Origin: Alphaproteobacteria bacterium | Lineage (GTDB): Bacteria > Pseudomonadota > Alphaproteobacteria > Caulobacterales > Parvularculaceae | DNA length: 64,000 nt | Assembly: GCA_030426465.1 (NCBI GenBank) | Contig: JAUHYK010000014.1 | Span: forward strand, 1 to 64,000 | Direction of reading: 5' to 3' | Shown: positions 44,945-53,860 of the stretch, in pieces | Layout of the letters: every line of letters begins with the position of its first letter | How positions within the stretch are numbered: the stretch's first letter is position 1 | The notes under the pieces: model-generated | Seen by the model: the letters and a program-made list of their open reading frames with translations, nothing else | What the model was told of the DNA's origin: nothing | The model's database searches: none | Position numbers and translations under genes: made by a program

Positions 44945-45375
44945 TACAACAGCCCCAATTCCGCGAGTTCCGCTCCCAGTTCCGGTGAGGGGCTTTTGCG
45001 TCCCCTCTTTTTTAAATCCTTCGGCGCATCTTCACCGGTCAAGTAACGCCACCCCTGAAAGGCGCGACGCGGCTGCGGCTCTGTCAGAATATAGGCCGGA
45101 TCGAGAAGGATAGCCGTTCGCTCGATCTCATCTTTTCCGGTCCGGCGTTCAAAACCAAGGATATTTTGACGCGCGAGGACAACGCCTTTGATGACCCAAT
45201 AGATCGAACCGCCGTTCAGAAGCTCTTTTTCGCGCCGCGGATGCATGCGCGTGACATGGTCATGTATCCGGCCCCGCCCCGCCGCTTCATTGACGCCGCG
45301 CCGGTAGTCTATCCGCGCGACAAGATCTTCGACGCTTTCAGCGCCGGCGCATAATTTGATCAAGTGCAATGTCAT
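44944..45375 (-). CDS. DUF1489 family protein
   Basis: This 143-aa protein matches the alphaproteobacterial DUF1489 family: 'LHLIKLCAGAESVEDLVA', 'RMHPRREKELLNGGSIYWVIKGVVLARQ' and 'PRRAFQGWRYL'. It is probably cytosolic and its function is unknown. Its stop overlaps the start of the 44168 gene, and spmX lies 21 bp upstream, so the three form an operon. Confidence 0.9.
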   Translation of the reverse strand: MTLHLIKLCAGAESVEDLVARIDYRRGVNEAAGRGRIHDHVTRMHPRREKELLNGGSIYWVIKGVVLARQNILGFERRTGKDEIERTAILLDPAYILTEPQPRRAFQGWRYLTGEDAPKDLKKRGRKSPSPELGAELAELGLL

Positions 45376-45396
45376 TCCGGCAAGCTTTACGCCGGG

Positions 45397-46368
45397 CTAT
45401 TCCGCCACGCGCAAACGCGCGAGATCACGGGCCCGCTGACGTTTGAGGTCGTGCCGCGCCGCGCGTTTTACAAGGATATAGAGGATGAAATACGACATGG
45501 CGGCGCCAATGCCGGAAAGCCAGATCGGCAGGTTCTCAAAGATCGTCGCAAACCGATCATAAGTCAGGCCCATCGCCTCGGCGATGCCCGGCGCTTCCTG
45601 CCCGACCAGCAAAATGGCGCCAACGCCCGTCATGGCGAAAGCAAGCAAGCCCGCAAGCAAGGCGCCGATCGTGACGCCCATATCCGCCCGTTCTTCAGCC
45701 TTGGAAATAATCATTTTGGACGGATCGCCGGACAAGGCCTGGGTCGCAGCAAATAGCGAGCGTGTCCGCGCCGCGCGTTCTTCCGGCGACAGGGATTTTT
45801 TCGCGTCTTTTTTGTATTCGTCAAAATCAACAAGCGGCTTAGCATTATAGACGCGATCGGAAATGAATTCCGGCTCGCATTCTGACGCCGGGTGAACATC
45901 AGACGACGGAACAACCAGCGCCGCGTCTGTAGGCATCAGGAAAAGCGACTTCTCCGCCGCACGCCGACGCACAAGACCGTCAAGCGTCGCGAGTTCGTTA
46001 TTTACAAATGCTTTGGTCCAGAGCTCGAACGCATTCGCAGCGCCTATTTTGTCGCCAGCGTTGAGTTTTCTCAGCACCGTCGATCGCCGCCAGTTATCTT
46101 CGCCAATATTGAATATAAGCGATACCAGCGCGTCATGTTCGTTCTGATTGAGCGGCGCGCGTACTGTATCGCCAATGAGTTGCTCTATAGGCTGTACGTC
46201 ATCCTTCAGGAGACGCTCTGCGTCGCCCTCGGTAACGCTCATGCCATGGCGCGCCGAGCTGGTGTGGCCATAGCCCACCGTCCATTCTTCGGTAGGGGCG
46301 TAATGCGCAGACATGCGCAGTCCCTCATACCCCTTGATCAGATTAAGACCGGTCTCTCCCGTCCGCAT
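45397..46368 (-). CDS. spmX: SpmX-like polar muramidase-fold protein
   Basis: This 323-aa protein has a GH24 lysozyme-like domain (residues 1-143: Glu15 in 'KGYEGLRMS', Thr30 in 'WTVGYGHT', 'LVSLIFNIG', 'LDGLVRRRAAEKSLF'). A charged linker follows, with two C-terminal membrane helices (about 231-255 and 281-301) and a basic tail. This is the SpmX layout, the protein that marks the old pole and recruits the kinase DivJ in Caulobacter. The catalytic Asp of T4-type lysozymes, expected at position 24, is Ala, as in known SpmX proteins with altered sites. Caulobacter SpmX has a longer proline-rich middle part, so this is a short version. The call rests on architecture. Confidence 0.8.
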   Translation of the reverse strand: MRTGETGLNLIKGYEGLRMSAHYAPTEEWTVGYGHTSSARHGMSVTEGDAERLLKDDVQPIEQLIGDTVRAPLNQNEHDALVSLIFNIGEDNWRRSTVLRKLNAGDKIGAANAFELWTKAFVNNELATLDGLVRRRAAEKSLFLMPTDAALVVPSSDVHPASECEPEFISDRVYNAKPLVDFDEYKKDAKKSLSPEERAARTRSLFAATQALSGDPSKMIISKAEERADMGVTIGALLAGLLAFAMTGVGAILLVGQEAPGIAEAMGLTYDRFATIFENLPIWLSGIGAAMSYFILYILVKRAARHDLKRQRARDLARLRVAE

Positions 46369-46781
46369 TAGACCCGCTCAAACCCCCTCTTAACCTAGCC
46401 CTCAACTTGAGAAGCTTACTCCGGAAGCCGCGCCCGTCAGCGCGCTCGCGCACGCGACTCCCCCGTCACTCGTCGTTAACGTTTCCTACCACGAGAGGGC
46501 CCGATTGGGTAGCCGGAGGCGTCAATCCACCTGATTTTCAGCCAGACGCGGCGCCGAAACGGCACAGTCCAGCCGGGTTTTCACACGGCGAAGTCCCGAT
46601 CCGGTTTTCCACAATCGCTGTATTTTTCGCCCAACATACTGATTTCATTTGGATTTTCTCATATCCTTTTGGAAATAGTGTCGCCCGAATCTGGCACAAG
46701 ACTTGTGAGAAGGCTTGCTGGAGAGCCCCCTTCACCCGCTAAAAAGTGTTAATATGGGCCCGGGGGCGTTTGAGGTGACTT
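46369..46781. promoter_or_regulatory. Intergenic region between spmX and the 46782 gene
   Basis: This 413-bp divergent gap must hold promoters for both flanking genes. It includes an AT-richer stretch (about 46640-46690). An imperfect -24/-12-like element (TGGCACAAGACTTGT at 46692) is noted but not accepted. Open frames across it are arginine-rich and look spurious. Confidence 0.4.
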
Positions 46782-47006
46782 ATGTTGGGTAATGGCATCA
46801 CGAACATTATCGCCGCCGCGATCATTGCGCTGGCGATCCTGTTTACAGGCGGGATTGGCGGCAGGAACAATTCCGGCCCCATGACCGAAGACGAGTTCGA
46901 GGCCTGGTATGCGCGCGCCGTTGGCGACATTCGCAATGACATTGTGGTCAATTGCGGCTGCTGCGGCGACGAAGGCCCCAGGAGGGCCGCCGCCGAGTCT
47001 TTTTAG
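46782..47006 (+). CDS. Small membrane protein, upstream part of a probable frameshifted gene
   Basis: This 74-aa product has one hydrophobic helix (about 9-27, 'IIAAAIIALAILFTGGIGG'), an acidic amphipathic segment 'MTEDEFEAWYARAVGD', and 'NCGCCGDEG'. GAGGTG lies 4 nt before the ATG, so translation here is well supported. The frame stops at TAG (47004-47006), just after a TTTTT run. A second frame without its own plausible start continues downstream and looks like the missing rest of the same protein. Confidence 0.65.
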   Translation: MLGNGITNIIAAAIIALAILFTGGIGGRNNSGPMTEDEFEAWYARAVGDIRNDIVVNCGCCGDEGPRRAAAESF

Positions 47007-47353
47007 CGCCCCGTCCGGTTCCGACCCGGCTGGCCGGATATAATCCGGTCGCCCCACTGGAAACGCGGCGGGTTCCGCCAACTGAAGAACGAGTGCCCCC
47101 ACCGGCGCCCGTAGACGTATTGCCGCCGCCCTTTTTTCCGGGCTGGCCGGTGGTGCCGCCTGTAATTCCCCCCGTCGTGGTTATTCCGCCGGTAGAACCG
47201 CCCTGTGATGAAGACAATCCCGACGATGAGGAATGCGAGCCCGAAGAGCCGCCCGTCGACGCGCCTGAGCCTGGCCTGCCCCTGATCCTGCTAGCTGGCG
47301 GCCTCGTATACTGGGCGCAACGGTCAGTGAAAAAAGCTCCGCCTGCGGCGTAA
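46952..47353 (+). CDS. Pro-rich PEP-CTERM-like frame, probable -1 continuation
   Basis: This frame has no ATG or GTG start near its beginning; a TTG at 46952 is the only upstream codon and lies inside the previous gene. It encodes a proline/valine-rich stretch ('VPPPAPVDVLPPPFFPGWP', 'PPVIPPVVVIPPVEPPC'), an acidic part, and a C-terminal 'PEPGLPLILLAGGLVYWAQ' membrane segment with Arg/Lys after it. That end looks like a PEP-CTERM sorting signal. If ribosomes slip back one base at the TTTTT run (47000-47004), a 190-aa fusion with the 46782 product results. A sequencing error or inactivating indel is the plain alternative. Confidence 0.5.
   Translation: MRLLRRRRPQEGRRRVFLAPRPVPTRLAGYNPVAPLETRRVPPTEERVPPPAPVDVLPPPFFPGWPVVPPVIPPVVVIPPVEPPCDEDNPDDEECEPEEPPVDAPEPGLPLILLAGGLVYWAQRSVKKAPPAA
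46980..47006 (+). other. Candidate -1 frameshift site
   Basis: AGGAGGG at 46980-46986 is a strong internal Shine-Dalgarno-like sequence with no start codon at a useful distance. It lies about 11-14 nt before TCT TTT TAG, where a Phe tRNA can re-pair with TTT in the -1 frame. The stop is immediate. SD-like stimulators upstream of slippery runs are known from dnaX. Confidence 0.4.
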
Positions 47354-47354
47354 A

Positions 47355-48818
47355 TTATCCTGCAGCCGGCAGGAGCACGGCCGCGGCGAGGCCAAGGAAT
47401 ACAAAGAAGCCGACTACATCGGTCACGGTCGTCACGAAGACCGCCGATGACACTGCAGGGTCGGCGCCGGCGCGTTGCAGACTGATCGGCACCAGAATGC
47501 CGGCAAGCCCTGCGCAAAGCAGATTGACGACCATAGCCACGCCGACAACAAGTCCCAACCGCACCGCATCATCCTGTCCACCCCATCCGCTGGCGAAATA
47601 CCAGACGCCTGCGAGCGCGCCCATGATCATGGCGAAAAGAACGCCATTGAGTAATCCAACCAGTGCTTCGCGAAGGACGATGCGCGTCGCGTTGGAGGCT
47701 GTCAGGTCTTTTGTCGCAAGCGAACGCACGACAACCGTCAGCGTTTGTGTTCCGGCGTTGCCGCCCATGGAGGCGACAATCGGCATCAACACCGCGAGCG
47801 CCACAATCTGACCGATAGCGCCGTCAAAAAGAGCAATAACCAGTGAGGCTAGAATAGCGGTCACAAGGTTCACAGCGAGCCAGGAAAACCGTGACCGCAC
47901 GGTCTCAAACACTGTGTCGTTCAGACCCGTATCCGCCTCAACGCCGCCGAGCGCCAACATGTCCTCGTGTGTTTCCTCACGGACCATCTCGACGACATCA
48001 TCCACGGTGATCATACCGATCAGCCGCTCTGCGTCGTCCACAACCGGCACAGAGATGAGGTTATATTGCTCGAAGAGATAAGCGACTTCTTCCTGGTCCA
48101 TCGTGACCGGAACAGTCCGCATGTTACGACTGATCATGATGGTTTCGATCACCGTCTCTCGCGGCGATTTCAGAAGAGTCGACAATGGAACCGACCCGAC
48201 AGGCTTGAAGGCCGGATCGACGACAAAGACTTCGTAGAAGCGATCGGGCAGCTCCTCCGTGCCTCTCATACGATCAATGATTTGCCCTACAGTCCAGAAA
48301 GCAGGCGACGCGAAAAACTCGCGCTGCATGAGACGGCCGGCGCTTTCCTCTTCGAAATCGAGGGCGGCGCGCAAGGCCAACCGGTCTTCGATGGGCGCGT
48401 AGGCAAGAATTTCCGCCTGTTTTTCTTCGTCGAGATCTTCAAGGACGAAAGCCGCATCATCGGTGTCCAGCTCGGAGACAGCCTCAGCGACTTTCGCTGG
48501 CCCCATGACCTCAATGATGTCTTCCAGAAGGTCTTCATCGAGTTCCGCAAGCACATCAGCGGGAAGCGCGCCGCCAAGAAGCGAAATCAGGGCTTCGCGA
48601 TCTTCTTCATGCAACAAGCCGATAAGGTCGGCCACGTCGGCGGGGTGAAGTTCGTTTGTCAGCCCCTCAAACGCATCCGCGTCCTCCGCCTCAATGGCGT
48701 CTGAGACGGAGCGCACGAATTCGGGCGTCAGGGTCTGGTCTTCGGCGAACTGGCCATCGCCTTCCGGCGGCGGCGCGTCGGGGCGAGCAACTTCGTCAAT
48801 GGGCGTGTTTTCGCTCAT
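47355..48818 (-). CDS. mgtE: Magnesium transporter MgtE
   Basis: This 487-aa protein has an acidic N-terminal extension, the MgtE N domain (about 50-160), two CBS domains ('MISRNMRTVPVTMDQEEVAYLFEQ') and five membrane helices from about residue 315. The signature 'LMPIVASMGGNAGTQTLTV' is present. MgtE is a Mg2+ channel gated by cytosolic magnesium through its N and CBS domains. It ends 1 bp from the convergent 47353 stop. Confidence 0.95.
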   Translation of the reverse strand: MSENTPIDEVARPDAPPPEGDGQFAEDQTLTPEFVRSVSDAIEAEDADAFEGLTNELHPADVADLIGLLHEEDREALISLLGGALPADVLAELDEDLLEDIIEVMGPAKVAEAVSELDTDDAAFVLEDLDEEKQAEILAYAPIEDRLALRAALDFEEESAGRLMQREFFASPAFWTVGQIIDRMRGTEELPDRFYEVFVVDPAFKPVGSVPLSTLLKSPRETVIETIMISRNMRTVPVTMDQEEVAYLFEQYNLISVPVVDDAERLIGMITVDDVVEMVREETHEDMLALGGVEADTGLNDTVFETVRSRFSWLAVNLVTAILASLVIALFDGAIGQIVALAVLMPIVASMGGNAGTQTLTVVVRSLATKDLTASNATRIVLREALVGLLNGVLFAMIMGALAGVWYFASGWGGQDDAVRLGLVVGVAMVVNLLCAGLAGILVPISLQRAGADPAVSSAVFVTTVTDVVGFFVFLGLAAAVLLPAAG

Positions 48819-48993
48819 GGCTGCCCCTCGCGGCTTGCGACCGGAGTCAAGTGAAATGGATTGCCTTGACCTGTTGCTATTCTAGCCCTCGATTGAACGC
48901 AAGAGCGCGAAAAGCCTATTTTTTTAGTAAGTTAGCGCACCAGACGAAAAAGTGCGGTTCTTCTTTTTTTGCGCACAATCGCGACCGCCATAA

Positions 48994-49239
48994 TCAATCC
49001 CGAAAGTTGATAACCCCACTGAGGATGATCGCCGCCGTAATCGCCCATAATACAAATGCGATTTTTGTCGCCAGCCATGCTTTCTGTTTCAGTCTTGGAT
49101 CGTCTGGCGCGCCGGGGTCGGCTCCCTCAACGCCGTCATCCGGCGCTTCCCAGCGGCCCTTCACGTTCATAGGCAGGACACCCAGAAAGACGACCCACCA
49201 CCAGACAACAAAGATAACGACAGCGCCGGCGGAGTTCAT
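48994..49239 (-). CDS. DUF1467 family membrane protein
   Basis: This 81-aa protein has two membrane helices (about 5-22 and 57-77) and the DUF1467 signature 'FVVWWWVVFLGVLPMNVKGRWE'. The family is confined to alphaproteobacteria and is usually just downstream of rnj, as here. Its ATG overlaps the rnj stop (ATGA), so it is coupled. Function is unknown. Confidence 0.92.
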   Translation of the reverse strand: MNSAGAVVIFVVWWWVVFLGVLPMNVKGRWEAPDDGVEGADPGAPDDPRLKQKAWLATKIAFVLWAITAAIILSGVINFRD

Positions 49240-50900
49240 GATCTTGTCCGATGTATATGAGTGATAATGACCGGTCTCTTGCCCCAGACATCATCATAAT
49301 AGACCCTGGCCGCGCGCTTGACCGCAAGCGTGACAGCTTCGTCGTCACTGCGTTTTGTCTTCGGCAAAGCCAGAACCGCATCCTCGATGTCGTCCGCAAG
49401 CCCGGCGTCATCAGGACCGGTTTCCTCGTCATCGACAACGCCTATGCCCTCGACAATTACATCATCGGCAAGCCCGCCTTTATGATCGAGCACCAGCGAG
49501 ACCGCGATGGCGCCAGCATATGAGAGTTTGCGGCGCTCGCGTAAAGGCGCGGCGCCATCCGGCAATAAAACGTCGCCGTCGAGATAGATACGCCCGGCAG
49601 GAACTTCGTCGATGCGCTCGGGCCCATCGGGAGCGATGCGAATAAGATCGCCGTTGCGCGGCGCGAAGGATTTTTCAGCGCCAAGCTCCAGCGCAAATTC
49701 CGCATGTTCTTCGAGATGACGCGCTTCGCCGTGAACAGGAATCGAGATCGCTGGCCGCGCCCATTCATACATGGCCCTCAGCTCCTCCCGGCAGGGATGC
49801 CCTGAAACATGCACAAACTCGTCCTTCTCGGTGATGATCTTGACGCCGAGCTCCACCAGATCGTTCTGAAGATTGTAAATCTCACGGTCATTGCCGGGAA
49901 TGATTTTGGAGGAGAAGATCACTGTATCGCCTTCGGAAAGGGTCAGATCACGGTGATCATTGCGCGCGATACGCGAAAGCGCAGCTCGCGGCTCTCCCTG
50001 GCTGCCCGTGCAAAGATAAAGGACATGCTGGCGCGGCAGATGACCTGCGTTTTTCGGATCAACAAATCGCAAGCCCTTGGGCAAAATCCCGACCTCGCCA
50101 GCCGCTTCAACGATGCGCAGCATGGAGCGGCCAAGCAGGCACACGCTGCGATCCGCGGCCATCGCCGCCTCGCAGATCGACACGACGCGGGAGACATTTG
50201 ACGCAAAAGTCGTCACCGCAACGCGGCCTTCCTGCTCAGCGATGAGTTTCGTCAGTGACTTTTTCACCGCCGTCTCGGAGCCGGATTCTCCGGCAGACAA
50301 GACGTTCGTTGAATCACAGACCATGGCAAGCAGTCCGTCATCGCCAAGTTTCTTGATCGTGCCGCTATCCGTTAGAGGCCCAAGTGACGGGGAATTGTCG
50401 ATTTTCCAATCGCCTGTGTGCAATACGGTTCCAAACTCAGTCCGCAGGATCACGCCGCTCGGTTCGGGAATGGAATGCGTGAGCGTGACATATTCGATGT
50501 CAAAGGGCCCAAGCTCAAAGCGCGCATTCATATCAATGACGTTCAATTCAACATCATTGGCGTCATATTCTTCAAGCTTGCGCGCGACCAGCGCGGCTGT
50601 GAAAGGCGTCGCATAGATGGGGCAGCCGAGTTTCGGCGCAAGCAGCGCAACTGCGCCGATATGATCCTCATGACCATGCGTCAGCAGCAGGCCGTGAAGC
50701 GCTTCCTTTTCTTCGAGAATGTAGGACGGGTCCGGACAAATGAGGTCGATGCCCGGCGTTGTCAGGTCGCCGAACATGACGCCGCAATCGATCATGACCC
50801 ATTGCCGGTTGGCAGGCGAGCCCACGCCATAAAGGTTCATGTTCATGCCGATCTCGCCAGAACCTCCGAGCGGCAGAAAAACAAGCTCCTTCTTTGACAT
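49236..50900 (-). CDS. rnj: Ribonuclease J
   Basis: This 554-aa metallo-beta-lactamase/beta-CASP nuclease has 'PLGGSGEIGMNMNLY', the metal site 'LLTHGHEDHIGAV', 'HTGDWKIDNSP' and the late 'HVSGHPCREELRAMYEWARP'. RNase J combines 5'-3' exonuclease and endonuclease activity in rRNA maturation and mRNA decay. It lies in the conserved birA-coaX-rnj order. Its start overlaps the coaX stop by one base (TAATG). Confidence 0.96.
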   Translation of the reverse strand: MSKKELVFLPLGGSGEIGMNMNLYGVGSPANRQWVMIDCGVMFGDLTTPGIDLICPDPSYILEEKEALHGLLLTHGHEDHIGAVALLAPKLGCPIYATPFTAALVARKLEEYDANDVELNVIDMNARFELGPFDIEYVTLTHSIPEPSGVILRTEFGTVLHTGDWKIDNSPSLGPLTDSGTIKKLGDDGLLAMVCDSTNVLSAGESGSETAVKKSLTKLIAEQEGRVAVTTFASNVSRVVSICEAAMAADRSVCLLGRSMLRIVEAAGEVGILPKGLRFVDPKNAGHLPRQHVLYLCTGSQGEPRAALSRIARNDHRDLTLSEGDTVIFSSKIIPGNDREIYNLQNDLVELGVKIITEKDEFVHVSGHPCREELRAMYEWARPAISIPVHGEARHLEEHAEFALELGAEKSFAPRNGDLIRIAPDGPERIDEVPAGRIYLDGDVLLPDGAAPLRERRKLSYAGAIAVSLVLDHKGGLADDVIVEGIGVVDDEETGPDDAGLADDIEDAVLALPKTKRSDDEAVTLAVKRAARVYYDDVWGKRPVIITHIHRTRS

Positions 50901-51670
50901 TATTTCGCCTTCAACCGTTTCGAGATTTCATAGAGGCCCCTAATGGTGAGGTCGTGATCGAAGATATCGATGGCGTCCGTCTGCCCTTCGAACAGAGAGG
51001 CGATGCCGCCCGTCGCCACAACTTTCATTGGCGCGGGATATTCCGCCTTGATGCGCGACAGGAGCCCTTCAATCAGAGAAATGTACCCCCAGAAGACGCC
51101 GGTCTGCATCGCGCCAACCGTATCGGTTCCGATGATTTTTTCCGGCTTTTCAATCGCAATGCGCGGCAGCCGGGCGGCGGCCTCATGCAAAGCCTGCATG
51201 GAGAGGTTGATGCCCGGCGCAATGACGCCGCCTTCAAAACCCCCGTCAGCGCCGACAATATCAAAATTGGTCGCCGTCCCGCTATCGACCACTACAAGCG
51301 GGCCGCCATGCGCCGTGAAGGCGCCGACCGCATTTACAAGCCTGTCAGCGCCGGCCTCAGAAGGTTTCGCAATACGGACTTCAACGCCTGGTATGTTGTC
51401 ATGCCCAATGACAAACGGCTCGCAGTTGAAATAGCGCCGCGAAAGATTACGCAGATGAAACAGCGACTGCGGCACCACGGTTGAGATTATACATTCGGAA
51501 ATATCGCCAAGCTTATAGCCGGCGAATTCCATCAATTGCGCTAACCAGACCGCATATTCGTCTGCGGTGCGCGTTGTCGAGGTCGAGGCTCGCCATTGCG
51601 CAGCAGGCTGGTCTTTATCGTAAAGCGCGATCACCGAATTGGTATTGCCGACGTCTATGGCGAGCAGCAT
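50900..51670 (-). CDS. coaX: Type III pantothenate kinase
   Basis: This 256-aa enzyme of the acetate-kinase/Hsp70 fold has '[18 protein letters not shown]' (phosphate 1 motif), '[11 protein letters not shown]' and '[15 protein letters not shown]'. It phosphorylates pantothenate in the first step of coenzyme A synthesis. The gene sits three bases after birA and overlaps rnj, so it is translated as part of that operon. Confidence 0.96.
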   Translation of the reverse strand: MLLAIDVGNTNSVIALYDKDQPAAQWRASTSTTRTADEYAVWLAQLMEFAGYKLGDISECIISTVVPQSLFHLRNLSRRYFNCEPFVIGHDNIPGVEVRIAKPSEAGADRLVNAVGAFTAHGGPLVVVDSGTATNFDIVGADGGFEGGVIAPGINLSMQALHEAAARLPRIAIEKPEKIIGTDTVGAMQTGVFWGYISLIEGLLSRIKAEYPAPMKVVATGGIASLFEGQTDAIDIFDHDLTIRGLYEISKRLKAK

Positions 51671-51673
51671 GAG

Positions 51674-52411
51674 CTATTCCTGACCTTGCGGTGAAAAGAA
51701 GACTTCACCAGCCGCGATTGTCCGCGTTCCCGCCTCCGAGCGCAATATCAATGCACCGGTTTCATTAATCCCTTCAAAAACGCCCTTTAATTCCTGATTT
51801 GGCAAGCGGACAGTAATGGCGCGCCCCACTCCGCCTGCTCGAGCCAGCCATGTTTCCCTGATCGGCCCGAAACCCGCTTCTTTCCATTCCGCATAATAAG
51901 TCCAGAAATAAGCGTCGAGCGATGCGGCGAAGGCGCCAGGGCCTGGCGGCGGCGAAACATGATCAACGAGGCGCGCCACGGTGTAAGGCATGTCTTCCGG
52001 CGCCGTCACCATGTTGACGCCGACACCAATGGACAGTTGGCTCCCAAGATTTTCGAGGAGAATGCCCGCGCATTTGCCGCCTTCGATCAAAACGTCATTC
52101 GGCCATTTCAGGACGATTTTACCCTCACCGATAGTCTCGTCGACGGCCGCTGCAAGCGCGAGCGCGATGACAAAGGAAAGTTCGCCCCAACGCTCCACTG
52201 GCGCATCGGGCTTGAAATAGAGTGTGCCGGCGAAATCGCCTGTCTCCTGCTCCCACCGGCGGCCACGACGACCATAGCCGGCGGTCTGGTGGAGCGCCAG
52301 AATCCAGATCGGACCGTCCGCCCCGGCTTCTGCGCGGCGGCGCACCTCTGCGCTCGTTGAATCGAGCGTATCGAAAACTTCGATCAGCGTTCCTGATGGA
52401 AGCTTGCGCAC
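51674..52411 (-). CDS. birA: Biotin-[acetyl-CoA-carboxylase] ligase
   Basis: This 245-aa biotin protein ligase has the catalytic motif 'TAGYGRRGRRWEQETGDFAG', 'LKWPNDVLIEGGKCAGIL' and a C-terminal 'GVFEGINETGALILRSEAG' domain. It has no N-terminal winged helix, so unlike E. coli BirA it should not be a repressor. It attaches biotin to AccB. It lies 3 bp downstream of nuoN, as in many alphaproteobacteria. Confidence 0.95.
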   Translation of the reverse strand: MRKLPSGTLIEVFDTLDSTSAEVRRRAEAGADGPIWILALHQTAGYGRRGRRWEQETGDFAGTLYFKPDAPVERWGELSFVIALALAAAVDETIGEGKIVLKWPNDVLIEGGKCAGILLENLGSQLSIGVGVNMVTAPEDMPYTVARLVDHVSPPPGPGAFAASLDAYFWTYYAEWKEAGFGPIRETWLARAGGVGRAITVRLPNQELKGVFEGINETGALILRSEAGTRTIAAGEVFFSPQGQE

Positions 52412-52414
52412 GTT

Positions 52415-53860
52415 TTAGAAAAGAGACGCCGCTGCGGTTTCTGCAATCTGCCGCAGGTATCCCATGCCGATCGTCAGCACCGGGAACATAAGGGCGGCTG
52501 AACCCCAGGCGGCGAGCCCGAGAGCCGGTCCGTGATCGCGTTCGAATGCAGGCGTAGGCTCATCGAACCACATGAACCAGATAATCCGCAGATAGTAGAA
52601 AGCCGACACGGCGCTTGCGACAACGCCCGCTACGGCAAGCCAGATAAGTCCCTGATCCACAGCCGCGAGGAACACATACCATTTGCCGAAGAATCCGGCT
52701 GTCGGCGGCACGCCCGCAAGAGAGAAGAGAAGAACTGTCAGGATCAGCGCCATCGGCATATTGGTGCGTGACAGGCCTGACAGGTCGGAGATGTTTTCCG
52801 TCATGCCGCCCCGGCGGCGCATCATCAAGATGACGGCGAAGGTTCCGACGGTCATGACAATGTAGATCGCCATATAGATCAAGACCGAGGATACGCCGGA
52901 AGCCGAACCAGCGGCGAGCCCGATCAGCGCATAGCCCATATGGCCGATCGAGGAATACGCCATCAGGCGTTTGATGTTTGTTTGCGCGATGGCGGAAAAG
53001 GCGCCCACCATCATGGAGGCTAGCGCGATGAGCGCGATCACCGGCCGCCAGTCTTCGACAACGCCGGGGAAAGACGACATCAGGACACGCGTGAAAAGCG
53101 CCATCGCGGCAAGCTTCGGCGCAGCGGCGAAGAAGGCAGTCACCGGTGTTGGCGAGCCTTCATAGACGTCCGGCGTCCACATATGGAATGGGGCCGCGGA
53201 AACCTTGAAGGCGAGCCCTGAGATCATGAAGACAAGACCAATGACGAGGCCGGCATTATTCTGATTGACAGCCGCAGCCTTGGCGATCTCGGTAAAGACC
53301 GTGGAGCCCGTGAAGCCATAGACCAGGGAGGCGCCGTATAGCAGAAGGCAGGACGACAAGGCGCCAAGCACGAAATATTTGAGACCCGCTTCGGTCGACC
53401 GGCGGCTGTCGCGGTTGAAGGCGGCCAAGATGTAAAGCGCGAGGCTCTGGGTCTCGACGCCCATATAAAGCGAAATGAGATCCGTAGCCGACACCATCAG
53501 CGACATGCCAAACGCTGCAAGCACGATCAGCACCGGATACTCAAAACGGCCAAGCTTTTCGCCAGCGAGATAGCGGTCAGACATCAAAATGGCGAAGGCA
53601 GCGGCGCCGTAAATCAGGACTTTGCAGAAGGTTGAAAAAGCGTCGATGCGGAACGCGCCGTCAAACAGAGACGTTGTAGCCCCCCCGCCCGGTGAGACGA
53701 ATACGAGGACGCCAGCGACGGCGAGTAACAAGACTGCCGAAATGGAAATTTTTGACGCGGCTTTATCACCAAGAAAAACACCAGTGATCAATAGCGCCAT
53801 CGCGCCGATCGCAAGCGCCAATTCCGGCCGTGCAAAGGAAAGGGTTTCAAGAAGGCCCAT
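52415..53860 (-). CDS. nuoN: NADH-quinone oxidoreductase subunit N
   Basis: This 481-aa antiporter-like membrane subunit of complex I has about 14 helices. Conserved parts are 'FKVSAAPFHMWTPDVYEGSP' (with the key Lys) and 'KRLMAYSSIGHMGYALIGLA'. It pumps protons across the inner membrane. Its start overlaps the nuoM stop by one base. It is the last nuo gene, and birA follows. Confidence 0.97.
   Translation of the reverse strand: MGLLETLSFARPELALAIGAMALLITGVFLGDKAASKISISAVLLLAVAGVLVFVSPGGGATTSLFDGAFRIDAFSTFCKVLIYGAAAFAILMSDRYLAGEKLGRFEYPVLIVLAAFGMSLMVSATDLISLYMGVETQSLALYILAAFNRDSRRSTEAGLKYFVLGALSSCLLLYGASLVYGFTGSTVFTEIAKAAAVNQNNAGLVIGLVFMISGLAFKVSAAPFHMWTPDVYEGSPTPVTAFFAAAPKLAAMALFTRVLMSSFPGVVEDWRPVIALIALASMMVGAFSAIAQTNIKRLMAYSSIGHMGYALIGLAAGSASGVSSVLIYMAIYIVMTVGTFAVILMMRRRGGMTENISDLSGLSRTNMPMALILTVLLFSLAGVPPTAGFFGKWYVFLAAVDQGLIWLAVAGVVASAVSAFYYLRIIWFMWFDEPTPAFERDHGPALGLAAWGSAALMFPVLTIGMGYLRQIAETAAASLF

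Noticed and set aside
46692-46706. Sigma-54-like -24/-12 element upstream of the 46782 gene
   Set aside because: The -12 GC reads GT, so a key base is missing; too weak to call despite rpoN in the window.
46407-46742. Plus-strand frame in the spmX-46782 gap
   Set aside because: Arginine-rich, no ATG with a ribosome site, ends before the real small gene.
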